A stretch of DNA of 64,000 bases from Serinus canaria (Eukaryota > Chordata > Aves > Passeriformes > Fringillidae). Below are positions 13,911 to 25,769 of the stretch, piece by piece. Within the stretch, counting starts at the first letter, position 1. Every line of letters begins with the position of its first letter. Under the pieces are notes generated by a model that was given only the letters and a program-made list of their open reading frames with translations, was not told where the DNA came from and searched no databases. The DNA lies in contig NC_066321.1 of the NCBI RefSeq assembly GCF_022539315.1, positions 4,217,324-4,281,323 of the forward strand, given 5' to 3'. The position numbers and the translations under genes are program-made.

Positions 13911-14110
13911 AATCACAGAATACCAGGTTGGAAGAGACCACAAGGATCATCTGCTCTGACCTTTCTTGGCAAAGAGGCATCCTAGACATGGCCCAGCATC
14001 CTGCCCAGACAACTCTTCAAAGTATCCAGCATTGGTGAATCCAGCACTTCTCTGTGGAGAATATGCAATATTTATATTGATTTCACCAGGACAGTGTTTC
14101 TTGCCATTAG
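13911..14110 (-). mobile_element. CR1 LINE fragment, antisense
   Basis: The segment starts AATCACAGAATACCAGGTTG and continues with GGAAGAGACC, AGGATCATCTG, GACATGGCCCAGCATCCTG, CCCAGACAACTCTTCAAAG and GAATCCAGCACTTCTCTGTGG, in the order of the reverse complement of an avian CR1 3' region. Similarity fades after about 14080, where the sequence becomes AT-rich, so the 5' boundary is soft. The subfamily differs from the copy at 530 and is likely older. Confidence 0.85.
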
Positions 14111-15383
14111 AAGCATTGTTTAATGTTTGATATCTTTTCCCCTCAGGTTTAGGTGCCAGCCCAGGAAGCTGTCTGTGCATGGTGTTAAACATGTGCTCAC
14201 TTTAAGCATTTAAATAATGCACTTAAATGCTTTCTGCATCAGCAATCAACATCAGCAATTTTTAGAGAATTAATTGTGGCTGGCTCTGCTGTCACCTGCA
14301 GTTTCTGACCCAAACCACCTGTTCCAGCCACATCGACCCTCACCGGGTCGTGTTCTCCCTTGCACTGTAAAAACGTGCACAGCTCATCAAAAATGCATTT
14401 CATTACCTTCAGCATCTCCCAGTTACAGGCTGAGTTTGAGATGCACTTGTAAAACTGAAGCTATATTTTGCAGAACAGAAGAATATTTGGGAAAAAGTCC
14501 TAAATGTGATGTCGATCAGACAAAATGTGTTGCTTTCATGGAATCTGCTGGTTTGCTGTGTTTCACAGAAAGAACAAAGCCCCTTCCCAGGGTTTAATGG
14601 GTGGCATGTGCCTCCAGCTCTGCAGCAGAATAAATGGTGCTCCAAATGTTTTTTTGTCCTAATTATACAGCTGTTTAGAGAATATATAACATTTATAGAG
14701 ATGTGCCTTGTCAAAAGTTAGAAGTGGTGCCTCTTGGCAGGCTGGCACACTCAGATGTCCTGTCAACCTACACTCATCTCAACTCTGCCAGAAACAGCAG
14801 AGGAAAGAGGTAAACTTTGCTGTTCACCAAAGAGTAAAGTTCATTTAAATAATATTCCTGATTCTCGCTGCTGCCTGTTCTCCTTTCTGAGCTCCACAAT
14901 TATTTTTTGATTATTTTTGCACCGTTCCTCTGGGATTTGCAGAGCTAAATGCTCTTCATAAGATTCCTCAGAGAATTTCCTCATCTCAAGTGCTAGGGAA
15001 GAGGTCTGTCCCATGAGTTTGCCACTGAATTGGTGATGGGCCTCATTTTGATGCACCCCTTCCTCTGTTTCCCCTGGGTGAGCTCTTGAGTCAACAAAGG
15101 CACCACCAACTCTTTGCATTAAAGACTCCTCCAAGATTTTTTTCCACAGTTGAGTATCACTCCTGTCATTAAAATTTTATGGATGAATGCTCCACATGCA
15201 TCCAGTAGAGTTTCTAAGAGCCCTATTGCCTCCCATTATTAATTAAAAGATTGGAGGAAGACTGACTGCCTTTGAAGTAGGAACTATAAGAAACCATGTC
15301 TGAAAGGGTTTAAAATTGCTGTAACAATTATAAAATATAGATACATTTTTTATATTGCATAAAAACATATAAACATAAAAGAA
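14111..15383. other. Gene-free interval with a small CpG hairpin
   Basis: No gene or repeat family was recognised. Overlapping open frames at 14274-14597 (plus) and 14409-14714 (minus) occupy opposite strands of the same DNA and neither shows a domain. A small GC hairpin (CGACCC, 5-base loop, GGGTCG; 14334-14350) sits in a local cluster of four CpGs. The last 60 bases are very AT-rich. Confidence 0.45.
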
Positions 15384-15588
15384 CTGAAGAAATTCTTTGC
15401 TCTGAGGGTGATGAGGCAGAGGGTGCCCAGAGCAGCTGTGGCTGCCCCGGGATCCCTGGAAGTGTCCAAGGCCAGGCTGGACAGGGCTTGGAGCACCCTG
15501 AGACAGTAGGAGGTGTCCCTGACTGTAGCAGGGGGTGAAATGAGATGATTTTTAGGGTCCTTTCCAACCCAAAATATTCTATGATCTT
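15384..15588 (+). mobile_element. CR1 LINE fragment, sense, with 3' end
   Basis: In sense orientation the typical CR1 tail reads TGAGGGTGATGAGGCAG, AGCAGCTGTGGCTGCCC, GGATCCCTGGAAGTGTCCAA, GGCCAGGCTGGACAGGGCTT, GGAGCACC, then TGAGATGATTTTTAGGGTCC, CTTTCCAACCC and the terminal ATTCTATGAT. It is 5'-truncated just upstream of the conserved 3' domain. It carries small internal changes (GAGACAGTAGGAGGTGTCCC) relative to the usual wording. It sits in the middle of a strongly AT-rich block. Confidence 0.92.
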
Positions 15589-15735
15589 ATGTAAAGTTGA
15601 ATAATAGAAAATATTATAACCATTATCATTACTATAATATTTAGAAATTATAAAAATTATAAACATTATAAATTATTAGAATATTATATATAAACATTAG
15701 CTATATACAAAGTATGTATTTAAATTTATAGCACA
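15589..15735. repeat. AT-rich low-complexity tract
   Basis: The sequence is dominated by ATTATAA, AATATTAT and TATATA words with few G or C. It directly follows the CR1 3' end, and a similar AT-rich stretch (about 15320-15383) precedes that CR1. Confidence 0.75.
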
Positions 15736-18582
15736 GTACCACCCAGGGCTATCAGTCAAGAACCTGATTTCTACAGTGTTAGGCATATATTAACACAAAA
15801 TTAAAGCATAATTTTCCTGTGCAGAACTTTCAGGGTGGCTGAAAAAAAATGAAAGGAGTATATTTAAATAGTAACTAAGCATTTTTCTGTGTAATAATTC
15901 TATGCAAGAAGTGTGATCATGGAGAATACACCAAGAAATGAGAGTGAGCATGAGAGTGAAAACACTTTGGCTGTCCAGGTGCCAATTCCTCTCTAAACAG
16001 CGGCCCATGAAAGCAGGGAGTGTTTGAAAGACAGTGCCCCTGACTGAGTAAAGAGACAGTCCAAACACCTTAATCTCAGAGGATTACAACCACTACAAAT
16101 GGAAACAAACTTTCCAGCTCCTTTCCAAATTAAACAATTAACTCTAATATTCACACCCTTGGAGACATTTCAGTTGAGCTAGCATGTCTAATTTATAATC
16201 GATGATTAACAGAAGATGCAACTAATTTGTCTTTGTTATTTGATTTTTCCCCAGTCAAATTTACTCAGTAAAATAGATTGAAACAATGTTCTAAAGGCTG
16301 GTAAGAATTGAATTAGAAATCTGGTATGTGGCTTCATTGTAGACCAGCATTAAATAGATGTATTACAGGACACTATCTCTGGCCTTGAGTAGTTTTAACA
16401 AATTAATTTTGACTTGTCTGCTTAATAAAGCCTATTAAGTAGGCCCAACCTCTCAGTTAAGTTAAACAGAGACTGAATATTTAATTATTTTAATTGTCTG
16501 ATAAATTTGTAATTGAGAAAGTAACAGCCCAGCAAATCTTAAAAATACATTTTCCACCTTGTGTGTAATTAAGCATTACTATTGTGATTTTACTGCAGTC
16601 AAGGGGTCACAAAGTCAAACCCGGTCACCCCTGATGGAATGAGAATTGCACATTAGATCAAGAGAAATAGATTTCCAGAGGTTAAAGTACCAGTTCAGGG
16701 AAACTAAGATACATTTGCAGGAATATTTAGAATGGTGATTGGGCAGCAGAAGAGCTAACAAAGATGGGCAGCCTTAATAATGGTAAAATACACCTTGCTG
16801 AAGTGGGTTATGGTCATTCTTATGGTAAAGACATGAAACTCCAGCAGTTTGTGTATGAAGAACTATCACAGTCATCTTCTACACTAAATATGGGGATGCA
16901 AACATTTAGAGATGGGAGAGCTGTCCCAGAGCCCACTGCTAGATCCAGCATGGCTCAGTGTAGCCTCTCAGCTCTCCCAGTTCCCAGTCAGCTCCCTGTT
17001 CTTTCTGGGGGGGATTAAGGGGTTTTGGCACAAATTTACCCTAAGAGACATCAGCAAATCTCACATGCACAGAAATCATTGCTTGCACTCAGTTTAAACT
17101 GGCAGTGCCACTGACAGGACCATGCCCTGCATCCCTCCCCCAGCCTTGGGCATCTGATTTGTGACATTTGTCCCCAAAGATCTGCTGAACAGCAGAATTC
17201 CTGCATTGTCCCAAAGCAGTGGGCTGCAGGGAATGAGGAAACATCAGGAGCAGAGGTAAAGCTGCAATGAAACCTGCAGAAGGCAGTATCTGATTATCCA
17301 GCTCCAGCTCAAACATAAAGATTTTGAGCAATCTAATTTCTGAGCAGCACTGCTGAAGTCAGTAAATGAGACTGACATTTCCTAGAAAGTTCTTAAAAAA
17401 AAATAAAAGATAAAAAGAAGGCTTAACAAGGATCATGAATGAACAGAAAAGTGACCTACTTCACAGTCTGATATTTTTCCTGCAACATTTTTTCCCAAAT
17501 TATTTGAACTGAAATCATCTACAGTTTATGGGCATGCAATGGAACAGGCCTCTTAGATGAATATATCCTGAATTTGCTGTCTTTTAATTTTACATAATAA
17601 TCCAATAAGAACACAAGCTGACTCAACTGCAGTTATTAGGTCTAATCTCTTCAAGTAATTATTTTACTAAGAAAAAAAGTAGAAGTATTTCTGAAAGTGC
17701 TCTCTCCAGAGGATGGCTCTACACTGGACATCAGACAGAAACTAATCAGCCACAGTAAAATAAGGATGAAAAAAACCAGCTACAGTTACTATGCTGAGAA
17801 GTCATCCCTGTTAAAATCAATACTGTGATTAATGTTAAAACACAGGAGATCAGAATCCATCATGCAATATTTTTCCTGTCTATGCTGTTATTTTTCTAGC
17901 TGAATTTTGCTATGCTGAACTGCTTCACATCAGAATAATTGCTGGAAAAGAGCTCCAGCCCTTTCTGGAAAAACAAAGGGAGACTGAGGTTTTTATTTTC
18001 ACAGGAAGAAAAAGGATGAGAAGGGAAAACTAAGCGAAAGCAAATCTGTGTTATTTATATGAACTGCAGAGCACGAACTAAACCACACAACCTGGCAGGC
18101 AATTCCTGCTGAAATTGCTGCAAAATCTTTCAAGGTTTCCTGAGATGAAGTTCCTCAATTTCTCCTGCAGACACCTCCACTCTGGTGACCCTGGACCTCC
18201 CTGCTGAAGGACTGGTGGTCACAGCATTTCTCCCCCTTGCCTCATGCTGTTCTTTCCTGAATTCATTTTCCACTGCAACAAGAGCCATGTCCTCAATTTC
18301 CATCCCCTGAAAAGCAACCATGATGCATGGACAGATAATTTTAAAAGACAGGCTCAAGTTCATATAATTAAAAAGTATCTGTTCAGAATATTTCAGGCTT
18401 CAGTTTCTCTTTTTTTTTAACATTTAAAGTCTTTGATTGCTGCAATAAGAATGCCCTTGATACATAATAAATATATTGGTTGTCTGGTAGTTGAACATGA
18501 AGTTGCAATGTGGGGTAGAAAAATTGGTTTTTCTTAGATTCTTAAATTAAAATCACAAGTCTTGCATCTACAAGTAGAAGTT
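15736..18582. other. Gene-free interval; candidate regulatory stretch at 16.4 kb
   Basis: No exon was recognised. The part from about 16370 to 16680 is repeat-free and carries TTAATTATTTTAATTG (16481-16496), GTAATTAAGC and a direct pair of nuclear-receptor-like half sites, GGGTCA and AAGTCA (16604-16617, 2-base spacer), followed by CGGTCACCCC. This could be a conserved non-coding element, but that is inference. The frames at 16764-17018 and 17089-17331 look like chance. Confidence 0.4.
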
Positions 18583-18662
18583 GTTCCTGCCCAGGGCAAG
18601 GAATTGGAACTAGATGATTTTTAAGATTTCATCCAACCCATACCATTCTGTGGTTCTATGAT
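18583..18662 (+). mobile_element. CR1 LINE 3' tail, sense
   Basis: A short tail only: CTGCCCAGGGCAAGGAATTG, GAACTAGATGATTTTTAAG, ATTTCATCCAACCCATACC, then ATTCTGTGGTTCTATGATT. The terminal octamer-like repeats (ATTCTGTG, GTTCTATG) mark the CR1 3' end. It is heavily 5'-truncated. Confidence 0.88.
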
Positions 18663-20202
18663 TTGAAAAATTTGATTGGTGACGCAGCAATATTCACTGT
18701 ATGGAAACATGACTGAACACATTGTGCAAGAGCACAAATAACCTCTTCTACCCTCAAAGCTACAGAAAATAGCCATTAATTCCAGCTAACCCCCATCCCC
18801 ACCCACCTAGAGTTCCTGGGATGTTTCACAGCACTTTGATGGGAGCACACTGGTGAGTACCAGCAACTTCAGAAAGAGGGAAAACCATCCCTGGATCACC
18901 TCAGTTACAGAGTGCAAACTTCTGAGTCCCATACAGGGAATGCAGTCACTCTAGAGGAACTAATCAGGAGTAGCCACTCTTAGTTACGAAAAAAATACAA
19001 CAGAGCTCTCTTCTACCCAAAAACCATGCACAAGAAAAGAAAACCAACTCATTCTCATTCCTGCTTGGTTGGGCTCTTTGTTTATAAACAGACTGCAGAG
19101 ACCTGGCAGTCTAATGTGCTGTGCCCTCAGTTTTGTCCCTCTTCCACAACAATAGCCCATAATATCACTGTTTTCTAAACAATTGAGGTGATTTGCATTT
19201 CCCTTTAAACTGACATGGGCTGAACATGTTTTTAAATCCCTTTTGGTCTCACTACACTTCTATATAAAAACTGCAGAAGCGTTGTCAGTGGATATTTTAC
19301 AAATTTGCTAAAGACTATTATTTAACCATGCTAATTATAACAATAAATGATTTAGCACTAATTATAAAGTCATATAGCAGAGAAGTACACATATTTTATA
19401 CACCTAGCAGATTTTATTAGACAGCTATATTGGGCTCTGGTTTTCATCACCTCGCACATGTTTATGCATCAAAGATTTCAGTTTGACACTTGCTTTTTTC
19501 CATTCCATTTTATAATATTATTGATGTATTATTAAAGGGTGGAAGATTTGGAACACATATGTTGATAAACAGAAAAGGAGCTTTGTTTTCCATAGGAACA
19601 TTGCTTTTTATCTTTTCTTCATTGAATTGTCAAGACTGCATACTTAATCACAGCTGGATGTTGGGCCTCATCTTGAACACCATAAAGTCAACGAGAGTTT
19701 TGCAACTGATTTTTATTGGAATGGGACCGAGCACAGTATTGGTAATGTGCAACTTATAAATGCCATTTGCACACATATCAATTTTATTAACTCCCTTAGT
19801 ATGGAATTTTCAGAATGTAATAGTTTGGCAGGCATTACTTTAGATTTATAGTGCTCCAGGATGACACTATTAAGCCACATTCACACCTCTGAAAATTGCT
19901 ATAGCAACGGACCAGGACCAGTTCTTCCTCCACACTGGTGGGTGAGAATTATCTCAACAACCAAGGCTCCTGCTGCTGCCTTTTGGGGGGCATTGCTTCG
20001 GGAAAAGGTGGCCATGTGAGATGTATCCACCAACAAAACACACACAACTATGTAAATATAGATGGAAACAGCACGAGCAGATGGTCACAAACTGGTAGAG
20101 CAGAGATGATATGGGAAGGCATGGAATGTGTGGGACTGTCAAAGCAAACTGCTTGGGTGGATTTCTCTTTGGGAAGAGATGTCTTCTGAATAGGGGGAAT
20201 AG
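18663..20202. other. Gene-free interval; candidate regulatory stretch at 19.3-19.9 kb
   Basis: No gene was recognised. Within about 19300-19870 the exact word CTAATTATAA occurs twice (19331-19340 and 19358-19367) amid further homeodomain-type AT words, in DNA free of transposon signatures. The 89-codon frame at 19490-19759 is hydrophobic because of T-rich codons and does not look like a real protein. Confidence 0.4.
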
Positions 20203-20363
20203 GAACAGACTGCCCAGAGGAGCAGGGATATCAGAATTCCTGGAAGTGCTCAAAGGACAGAGGTGGCACTTGGGGGCAAGGTTTAGTGTGAACTTGGTGC
20301 TGGGTTAATGACTGGACTCAGTGATTTTAGAGGTCTCTTCTGACATCAATGATTCTGATTCTA
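20203..20363 (+). mobile_element. CR1 LINE fragment, sense, with 3' end
   Basis: ACTGCCCAGAGGAGCAGGG, ATTCCTGGAAGTGCTCAAAG, GGTGGCACTTGGGGGCAAGG, TTTAGTG, ACTTGGTGCTGGGTTAATGA, CTGGACTCAGTGATTTTAGA, GGTCTCTTCTGACATCAATG and a terminal ATTCTGATTCT appear in the order of a sense CR1 3' region. This is the same variety as the antisense copy at 530, from the shared ordered words (cumulative TTAA and CTTAGAGGTCT signatures). Confidence 0.85.
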
Positions 20364-22620
20364 ACCCATAAATCTTTCATCTTCTACAGACCTGATAAAA
20401 ACAAGACAAAGCCTGGGAAGGAAGTTTGAGCACTCCCTAAAATATCAGTAATTCCTGTTAAAGAGAGAGGAGGTGACAGACCAGTCTGGCTCTCAGGGCT
20501 GCCTCCAAAACCCTGCACAAGCCACATCTGACCTTGCCAGAGCCATTCTGCCATGGCAGGGGAAATATCCACCCCTCATCCCTGGGAGGTTCTGAGAGTG
20601 AAACAACAGAAGGGCTGAACAGACAAGGGAAGATGAAGTCAAGCTTCACTTGAAGTCAAGGGCACTGCTGGAGAGAAACCTCAGGCCTGAAACTTCCACT
20701 CACCTCCAGGGAGGAACAGGGATAATCCAGGGAGAGCCTGACCTGAGTCACTGCTTTCTGTGGGAGAAGAAATGAGGATTTTCCCTTTGCCTGAGAGATC
20801 AGATCACTGAAGAAAATCTGAAGAATGACAATCTCCTGTTGCTATTTCTGACACATAGAGGTTTGCCTTTATCCTGGCCATGAAACCTCTTAAAACACCA
20901 AATATCGAGGGACCACAATTTTTTATAAGATTACTTTTAACTATTTCTTCATACTTTTAACTAATCTTTACATTTCTATTTACCCAGGGTTAAAAAAAAA
21001 TCATCTCTGAATCCAATGGCCTGTCAATTATTGCACTTCTAAGTGGAATTTCAGAATTACAGGTCCATTTCCTGTGTAACTGTAACACATGGTAGAGCCT
21101 GAGTCACTTTTTTGGCAATGATGTCACTCCTGAATAAAGCTGAATCATGCTGGCAACACTATTTCATAATTTTCTAGCAAAAAAGCTACAGGCAACACTT
21201 TCTCCAAACTATGACTTAGGATCAATTTGTCTACAAAACAAAAATAGAACTCATTATATAATTCCGAGTTTTAGACGTTCTCTAAAAAGTTACCTAATTC
21301 TGAATTATTACATCATAAAGCATTTCTGAGCAACTGCTTTTTGGTAAGATTATAGAGGTACAGGTAGTTAGCAGCTAAAGCTAGCAAAAGCAAGCTTTTG
21401 AAATAAAGATATTTAAAAGCCAGAGGAGTGATCTCAGTGGCTGGAGATGTGCAACCAACACAAAAATTTCTTTGTTTTTTGTTCTTCGAGAGATGGTAAA
21501 AATGCTTCCCTCTTCCACAATAGAAGGTTAGAGGGCAAAATCTGATATCTTCAAATGGGTGGCCTGACTTACCTGTTTTCTAACCACTGAGAAACAATTC
21601 TGTCTCTTTCTGCAGTAATTTCAATTGGACAATAATCCAAAGAGATTCCAAATCCAGAGAGAAGAAACTCTTATCCTCCCAGGCATACCAAGACAAGTGC
21701 TGACAGGGGCATAAATCCTATTGCCTTAAATCAGCTGTGCTGGGTCTGGCCCAAAGCTCTTATGATTCATTGCGCTTAAAGGTTTAAAATAAAATGTCAA
21801 ACCATTGCCATGGTCACTGCCATCAGCTTTGTCACCATCCTGGCTCTGGTGTTCCCTGGCTTTTCACTGCATGGGGTGATACCAGCAAACACTTACTGAA
21901 GGGGACTTGAAAAGGGAAACGTGAAAAATTACTTCAAAATTTGCAAGAGAAATAGTATTGTCCTTGCAAAATATCTACTGCATCGAGCCTCAGATGCAGC
22001 TGTTCTATCACAACTTCACTGCATCTTTGCTTGTGCCTGCAGCAGAAAGCCTGAGTGCTCCTCCAAGCACTTGTTTGTTGTTGCACTGCTGTGCTCCCAT
22101 GGATGAATTCTGAAAATGTGGTTTAGCTCACCAGCTGTGGAGCTTACTCTTTCCTTTTCTTGCTAAACTGAGCATGTCCTTAAAGTGAATGCAGTCTCAC
22201 ATGCACTCAGACTTTCCTGCAGAACACACAGCATACTGCTAAGATGATATCATTTGTTCATATTTGTTGACAGATCACTGGTCAGGAAGAATTAAAATAA
22301 TTAAAAGGCCCTTCATTAGGAAAAGCAGAAAAAAAAACCCAATTAATAGTAAGTCTAAAGAAAGAAAAACTACTTCTAAGGTTTTAAAAGAACTAAAAGA
22401 GTCAATGGGCAAAATTAGGAGTCCACTAACATTTTTTCTGTGACAATAATTTTAAAATATTTGGAATTTGGTACAGTACTCTCCATGACAGTGGTAAATA
22501 GCACAGATTCTCTCCAACACGCTTCAGCTCCTGTCAGCTCAGCTCTGCCTACCCATGTTTAACTCCCTTTGTTCTTCCTATGGACCAAGGTCTGGAGCTA
22601 CTCTAGAATAGCTGGAATAT
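20364..22620. other. Gene-free interval
   Basis: No gene or transposon could be assigned. The stretch 20440-20780 is richer in G and C and yields overlapping minus-strand frames of 62-63 codons with no family resemblance. The remainder is AT-rich unique sequence. Confidence 0.45.
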
Positions 22621-22695
22621 GTCTGCCCATGGCAAGGGGATTGGAACTAGAGGATCTTTAAGGTCCCTTCCACCCTCAAAACCACTCTATAATTA
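22621..22695 (+). mobile_element. CR1 LINE 3' tail, sense
   Basis: CTGCCCATGGCAAGGGGATT, GGAACTAGAGGATCTTTAAG, GTCCCTTCCACCC and a decayed terminal CACTCTATAATTATG form a CR1 3' tail of about 75 bp. It lies 4 kb from the similar tail at 18583, with the same orientation. Confidence 0.87.
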
Positions 22696-23867
22696 TGTGC
22701 CAGCTGCATAAACTGCCTATTATGATCTGAGAAAATTCTGCCAGTGCTTTTTCTCTTTTACCGGTAACATTTCCCCTCAGATAGGTTGTTCAGATATGCT
22801 TTCCCAAACTTCCCCACCATTTCAGCTAGTCTCTTAAATCTCTGTTTCCTGCAGACTGATCTCTGACAAAGCTCTTTTCTCCAACAGAGCCATTCCAAGG
22901 ATTACTAAGCTGCAAATCACTATTGAAAGTATTTCACGCCTAAACCTCGAGGTGAGCTGAACATGATTTATCTTTAAAAAGAAAAAGCAAAACCAAACCA
23001 ACCAAACAAACAAAAATCAAAAACCCAACAGTCTTTGGATTAACACAGAATACAGTCAGGAAAAAACAAAGAACAGGCATTCATTTGGAGCAAAGGGAAA
23101 TATCAATGGAGGTTACAAACACCGGATATTTGTGCTTGTGTTTTCCCAGGCTGGATTATTGCTGTTATTAATTGCATGTCTAAACCTAAGTCCCCACTCT
23201 TTAATGTGTAGATAGACTTGTAAAAATAGGTGTAGCTAAATGCTACTGTCTTTTTAAAGACCTCTACAAAAACACAAACCAATGACTGCAGCACTGATTT
23301 TGATTTTCTGTTTTTCTTAAATGTGTATCAGTGGGTTTTCTCTCTCAAAAGCAGATTGCTTATTCAAAGGAAGGCTGGCTATATGCTACACAAGCTTGCT
23401 TTAAAGTAAGAACAAATTTACTGCTTCCTTTTCATCTATCTGTAAACTGCGAAGTCTGCCATCAAGTAGCTCCATATTAGTTGTGGGTGTTAAAACCTGT
23501 CAATCATGCAAGATAATTTAAATTCATAGGTTCCTTAGACAGTGATTTTCTCCCTGATATCAAGTTATCTCCTTCTTAAAAAGGATACAATAACTTGAGA
23601 CACCTGTGGGAAAAAAACCATAATGATCATGAAGCTTGTGGGTTTGTTCCCATGTATAATTTGGTGTTATTCTTAAATTTCCACATAAAATCTCTTTTAT
23701 ATGAGTTATTTTCATTTATGGTGATTAAAACTTCAGGACTACAGTTGCAAATTTTCTAGCACAGAGGAGAAAAAGGAGAAAAGAAACCATTCTAATCAAT
23801 TGTAACCATTGTAATCAATTGTCTTCAACATGTGGGTTGTAATCTCTTTTAATGGCAAAAATCCCCT
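22696..23867. other. Gene-free interval with CAAA-rich tract
   Basis: Unique AT-rich DNA. A CCAAA/CAAA simple tract lies at about 22988-23020. No exon, RNA gene or further mobile element was recognised. Confidence 0.45.
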
Positions 23868-24185
23868 ACTAGGTGAGACCTTTGATCCATCGAATCCAGC
23901 TGGGAGAGCCTGCATGACTTCCTGTGGTTCACAGCCTTCTCCAACATCCACATTTCCTGGATTAGGGACATTACTGCAGACATCTCTGCCTGTTCTCTTC
24001 CATCAGTGTATTTTTATGGACTTCCTAGCCATGGATTTTCCAATCCCTTTTTGAGCAGGCTGATGCTGTCTCCACAGCCTCCAAAGACAGCCACTTCCAG
24101 ACCTCACTTGCACAGTGATAAAAGTACTTTTCTTTTGTAGGTGTTGAAGATTTCCTTCTCATTCTAATGAGTTTCAGAACCAAGT
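23868..24185 (-). mobile_element. Old CR1/L3-like LINE relic, antisense
   Basis: A diverged copy of an ancient amniote CR1-type LINE in reverse orientation. Ordered landmarks are TTTGATCCATCGAATCCAGC near the start, TATGGACTTCCTAGCCATGG, CAATCCCTTTTTGAGCAGGC, TGATGCTGTCTCCACAGCCT, CAGCCACTTCCAGACCTCAC, TTGCACAGTGATAAAAGTAC and TTTTCTTTTGTAGGTGTTGA. These parallel the GATCCATCTAGTCCAG, TTTTTGAAC, CCACA-block, GAGTTCCACAG and AAGTACTTCCTTTTG landmarks I remember for these elements. It lacks the young CR1 3' words found elsewhere in the window, so it predates them. Confidence 0.62.
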
Positions 24186-25763
24186 GTGGCTTGTATTAAA
24201 ATGCTCCTTTGGTCTCTCCAAAGCCCAGAACTTCAAGAGCACAGAGTGATGCACTTCTCTCTTTTCCTGGGGTTTTCCAGCACATGACTGTGCCCATGAA
24301 AGCCACTGTCCTATGTGAGGGTACAGACTCTGCCAGTCCTTCCAGCTCTACCAGATCACAGATTTTCACATCTTCCCTTTCCGTGAGTCCCTCCATTTAC
24401 CTCCAGTCCTGCAGTAAAAAGTCTCCCCCTTGCACAGACTCCCTCTTCTCCCTGCAAGGACATTCATGACAGTGATGCAACCTCTGCCTGCAGCAGAGAA
24501 CCCATGGGGGGTGTGGATCAGAAGTTGGCTCTGCTGGAAACTTTAGCAGGAAACACCACAAAACCAAAGGAAAAAAATTTCTTCAGAGCAGCAGTTCCCA
24601 GGGAACACCAATGCCGTGACATGATGAGTCAATAAATTTAATTTAACTATTAAAATTAATCTAAGGATGACCTCTGCAAAGGTAGGATATAGAGATAAGA
24701 CTCTAGGAACAGTGATTAAGACTAAATATCCTTCTCTTGTGGTTTCCTAATAAGACACAGCAAGCCCCACTCACTAGTCAACATAAACACCTAAAGAATG
24801 AAATGGTCTAAGGAAAACAAACCAAAAAAAAACCCACAAAAAACAAAAAGGCTGGAATTGTTCAGCTTGGTTTTCTGAACTAATTCCTAAAGGTTGCTTT
24901 CACTGTTTTTCTAATTTAGATAGATGCCACTTGGAGGCACTCTTCTACTATTCTTACTTGAAGTTTCTTAGCAGCTCTCCATGCAGGGAAAAAGTAATTT
25001 TTTTTATTTATTTCTTTTTTCTTCTAATAATCATCTGGAAATGGGTAATTAACAATGGTTTGGGTAGTTAAACTTTGACATTACTTGTATTTATTACCCT
25101 GTAACTTTGTCAGAGGTAAATAGTCCCCTATATTCTCAGTAAGACTGGCTTAATTCCCTTATGCAATGGGTGATAAGCTGTGTCTGTGATGCAATGCTGG
25201 CTCAAAGTGGCTAGAAAGGATTACAAACTGCCAACTTACACAGATTATTCACTTTAAAACTGTGTGGGGCTTTATCATTTCAGACTTGAAATTAAGCACC
25301 TAGTTTATCGTTATATCCCTTCTATATTAAATTATATAAAATTATCTTTGAGAAGCAGATAAAAGTATTTCTGTTTTACAGGCACATATAATCTCCCAAT
25401 TTTGATTGCATTTTAGATGTGGAACTTTGGAATGCATTTCAGTGTATTTGGAGCATTGCAAAATTCTTCTCAGTCTAAGCAGGGGTGACATTTTGCAAAG
25501 CACTGTAGGAGTACTTTTAAAATTCTTATGTAATGTGTTCATTAATTTTCAATAGCTCAACAACCAAAAAATTAATCAGGCTAAAAGAAAGCTTGGCCAT
25601 TACTTGCAAGGCAACACCTTGCACACCTGGGAACGCCTACAAGAGGGAGAAAAGGACTTGGAGCACATGGTTTTCCTTAGTAAAGGATGTATTAAAAGGG
25701 TCTAAAAAGGTCTACTACCATGAAAAAAGCAAAACTATGATTCAGAAAGTCAGGGACTGAGTC
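24186..25763. other. Gene-free interval
   Basis: Unique sequence between the old CR1 and the ERVK solo LTR. Opposing frames at 24196-24396 (minus) and 24209-24469 (plus) overlap each other in C/T-rich DNA and are judged spurious. A and C homopolymer-like stretches occur near 24820-24850. Confidence 0.45.
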
Positions 25764-25769
25764 CTTTCC
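25764..25769. repeat. Target-site duplication, left (CTTTCC)
   Basis: The six bases CTTTCC directly precede the LTR terminus TGTGGT and are repeated exactly after the other terminus (26167-26172). A 6-bp duplication is the class II (ERVK-like, alpha/betaretrovirus-like) integrase signature. Confidence 0.9.

Noticed and set aside
20550..20600. CTGCCATGGCAGGGG, CR1-like word
   Set aside because: No neighbouring CR1 landmarks on either side.
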